From the NCBI GenBank assembly GCA_013180625.2, contig SNVD02000546.1, positions 1-64,000 on the forward strand: 64,000 nucleotides of DNA, read 5' to 3'. The stretch comes from Boswellia sacra. Lineage: Eukaryota; Streptophyta; Magnoliopsida; Sapindales; Burseraceae. Below the pieces are notes generated by a model that worked only from the letters and a program-made list of their open reading frames with translations, ran no database searches and was not told the origin of the DNA. Made by a program: the position numbers and the translations under genes. Positions 61,882 through 64,000 of this stretch are shown piece after piece (within the stretch, counting starts at the first letter, position 1; every line of letters starts with the position of its first letter).

Positions 61882-63169
61882 CCATATACTTTTTAATAAT
61901 AATTCACTTTAATTCATTGTATTTTTATTGAAAAAATAAAATATTTAATTAAATATGTACCTCTTGCATATCCTTTCCGTTAAGTGTAGACATCTTAGTA
62001 ATGTTTAAAGCAGTATATCTATCTTTGTTGATTGCCATGATGTTGACTTTGATATGTTTGCATAAAAGAGCAACCAGTTCACTTTGGAGTCCCCTAGCAG
62101 CTAAGTGCAAAGGTGATTAGGCTGATGAGTAGTTGCTTGATAGTAAGGCCTTGTTAGGCAATTAGATACTTGGTTGGGATATAAAAGACAATGAAAATTG
62201 AAAAATGAAAGTTAATTGAAGTATCTACAATTATAAGTGAGGACCTTTGAAGAGGAATAAGAATAGAAATTAAATTGGCAAGCTTGCTGCCATGTGTCTG
62301 GGACTGATACTTAAAGCCTACTCTTTTTTATCTTTGTATAAAACTTGGTTTAGTTATATTTATAAATTTATCTTTGCTAATGTCTTATTTGCTAGTCATG
62401 TTGTCTACAAGATGCATATTACATGTACATGCTTCTGTGATAAATATTTTGGTGTCTAAAAAATGAGCCTGTGAAATTCACTTTAATTGGACTTAGCATC
62501 GTAAGATTATAAATGATTATTTTGACCTAGTTTCTTGCTTGTACTCTCCCATTGATAATTTTCTTCTTTTTTTTTTTGGGGGGGGGGGTGGTGGGGGTGT
62601 GGTTGCGGCGCCGGCGGGGTGGTTAACTTCTAAAGCATGTACTTTGAGTTCGTTTTCTTTTTGGCTATAAATTATCATCACAGTATATTATTCTCGATTG
62701 TTCTTATTCCTAACTTTTGAGGCTTCTTAATATTGCATTCTTTTATAATCATTGTAATACATTGATGTGTATGCTTTACTTTATGGCAGCCATTGAACAT
62801 GGAACACTACAATTCTGTTTGTAATGTGGCTAGTGAAATTCATACTTATGCTCCTGCTGCGCGTGTTTTAAGCACTTACTAATGTGGTATGATTCATTAA
62901 CTTATTTTCTCCAACATGCAAGAATACAACGTTAATATTCCTTGATACACTTCATTTTAGTGTTTTGTCATCTTTCAAATCGTTACATCACCTAGGGGAT
63001 CTTTAAGTTGTTGACTCTGAAGCCTCGATCTCCTAGTTAATGTTTTGTATCTTGGAATGATCATAACTCTACACTGTGTTCTTTTTTGAATTATGTGTTT
63101 TTGTTTCCAAAATGATTTGGAAAATGAATTTCTATGATTTAGAGAAACTATTTTAAGTAAAAGATATGC

Positions 63170-63345
63170 GTTTGAAAATAAATTCTTAAAATGCAAATTT
63201 GAAAATGGTTTTAAGAAAATGTGTTTGGAAATAAATTCTTGAGTTGAAATTCTGAAAACAAAAACAAGATAGGTGTTTGAAAATGAATCATTGACATCAA
63301 ATTTTGAAAACAAAAATATAAAATGCGTTTGGAAATGAATCCAAA
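63170..63345. repeat. About 52-bp degenerate tandem repeat
   Basis: Units starting GTTTGGAAATGAAT or similar lie at 63170, 63223, 63274 and 63327. Each runs into an AAATTTTGAAAACAAAAA-like second half. It lies about 400 bp downstream of the end of the Harbinger-type coding and may belong to that transposon. Confidence 0.75.
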
Positions 63346-63763
63346 ACACTTGTTCTCACAAATTGTATAAATAAAAGGATTATTAATAAATAATATTATA
63401 AACTAAATGCATGCTCCCATTATACATATTGTTAAAAAATAACAAATGCTTAATTATACAAAAAAAATCACCTTTTGCTTCCTACAATATTTCCACCCAA
63501 GTATTTTCTTCTCTTTTTCACTTCACTTTATAGTGTTTACTATAAATGTGTTTAGTTAAGTTTAAAAAAAAATGAGAAACATTCAAACATTCTTCAATAC
63601 ATGCTTTGTCTACGTGCATACATGCATACGTATGTATATACGTATATAATGCACAGGCTTCAAAATTATATATGTACATATAATCTGACATAGTATCATT
63701 TATTACTATTTTCTTACATAACCGAACGCAATGCAATAAAAACATATTTTTTATTACAAACAT

Positions 63764-64000
63764 CTATCTCCCATGTTGAATATAATCCTGCCACATCCTT
63801 ATAGCTATGTTATCCCTATACTTTCTCCATGCTTCTGTTCGTTCAATGGACATGTTCAGTTCAACTGTGGGCATATCTCCATGTTGCTCCTCCATAACTT
63901 CAATGTCATCCACCTCGTATCTCCTAAACAATCTATTAGACCTACTGTTAAGTCAAATAAAATTATGTAATGCACAGCATGCCACAGGAATAAAACATTG
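63764..64000 (-). pseudogene. PIF/Harbinger transposase (DDE nuclease) C-terminus, cut by the window edge
   Basis: The minus-strand frame from the right edge gives IPVACCALHNFI then an in-frame TGA where the family has Arg. It continues NRLFRRYEVDDIEV, MPTVELNMSIERTEAWRKYR and DNIAIRMWQDYIQHGR before the stop at 63764. The CALHNFIR and IA-x-x-MW-x-D-Y-I pattern is characteristic of plant PIF/Harbinger nuclease C-termini. The rest of the transposon lies beyond the window. The internal stop indicates a non-functional copy. Confidence 0.85.

Larger units (their letters stand above)
60894..63763. other. Intergenic DNA with weak exon-like segments and repeats
   Basis: 60995-61080 reads LYGTIGLAQLLGPYEGKITI in one frame and is followed by SK and a possible donor AAG|GTTTAT. 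61254-61280 is preceded by TTGCAG and followed by AAAG|GTGAG. These could be degenerate exons of an unidentified gene, but the frames do not join cleanly. (TG)n at 61833-61879. A T-run and G-run with a GC-rich patch at 62566-62632. The rest is AT-rich without features. Confidence 0.4.

Overview
This is an AT-rich nuclear window from a flowering plant, most likely a dicot. It holds genes with GT-AG introns, plant-type LTR retrotransposons (Athila-like, Sirevirus-like, Tat/Ogre-like), CACTA, Mutator-like, hAT and PIF/Harbinger DNA transposons, and many microsatellites. No prokaryotic or organellar features were seen. The species cannot be named from the sequence.

Only three host genes can be supported, all in the 13.6-25.3 kb stretch. 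(1) 13677-14207 (+) is an intronless ATL-type RING-H2 E3 ubiquitin ligase of 176 aa. (2) 17408-21668 (-) is choline-phosphate cytidylyltransferase in eight coding exons (295 aa), the regulatory step of the CDP-choline route to phosphatidylcholine; one of its introns appears to be GC-AG. (3) 23156-25289 (-) is a four-exon, 149-aa single-RRM protein with an organelle-targeting-like N-terminus. They are functionally unrelated and each has its own promoter region.

The left flank (1-12.9 kb) is nested retrotransposons. The 5' end of a minus-strand Athila-like gypsy element (1-2964) sits in an older LTR-like sequence (2965-4486). That sequence abuts a degenerate Sirevirus-type Ty1/copia element (4487 to about 10272). 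The copia pol is itself split by a solo Athila LTR (4948-6362, duplicated site AGTCT). Next to it, 10545-12904 is a short TRIM-like element with three LTRs in the order LTR-LTR-internal-LTR.

The right flank (25.8-56.7 kb) is a second TE island. It contains a decayed CACTA transposon (left TIR 25790; TNP2, DUF4218 and DUF4216 remnants on the minus strand), then two non-autonomous Mutator-like elements with 9- and 10-bp target duplications (30592-32140 and 32172-33213). Eleven bp beyond the second duplication lies a hAT-like element (33243-52732), which was split by an 18-kb Tat/Ogre-type retrotransposon (34096-52075). The Ogre-like element keeps both LTRs, a tRNA-Arg-type PBS, decayed gag-pro-pol on the plus strand, an antisense plant-mobile-domain reading frame between pol and the 3' LTR, and satellite-like arrays (86 bp and 112 bp units) before its polypurine tract. 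A third Mutator-like element (53086-56645) contains another LTR-like sequence with a third Athila-family LTR nested inside it.

The last 7 kb is mostly AT-rich intergenic DNA. It has an unusual GC-rich pair of long hairpins (60160-60888) with a shared 5-bp flanking duplication, weak exon-like segments, and the C-terminus of a broken PIF/Harbinger nuclease at the right edge. No CRISPR array, rRNA gene or convincing tRNA gene was found.
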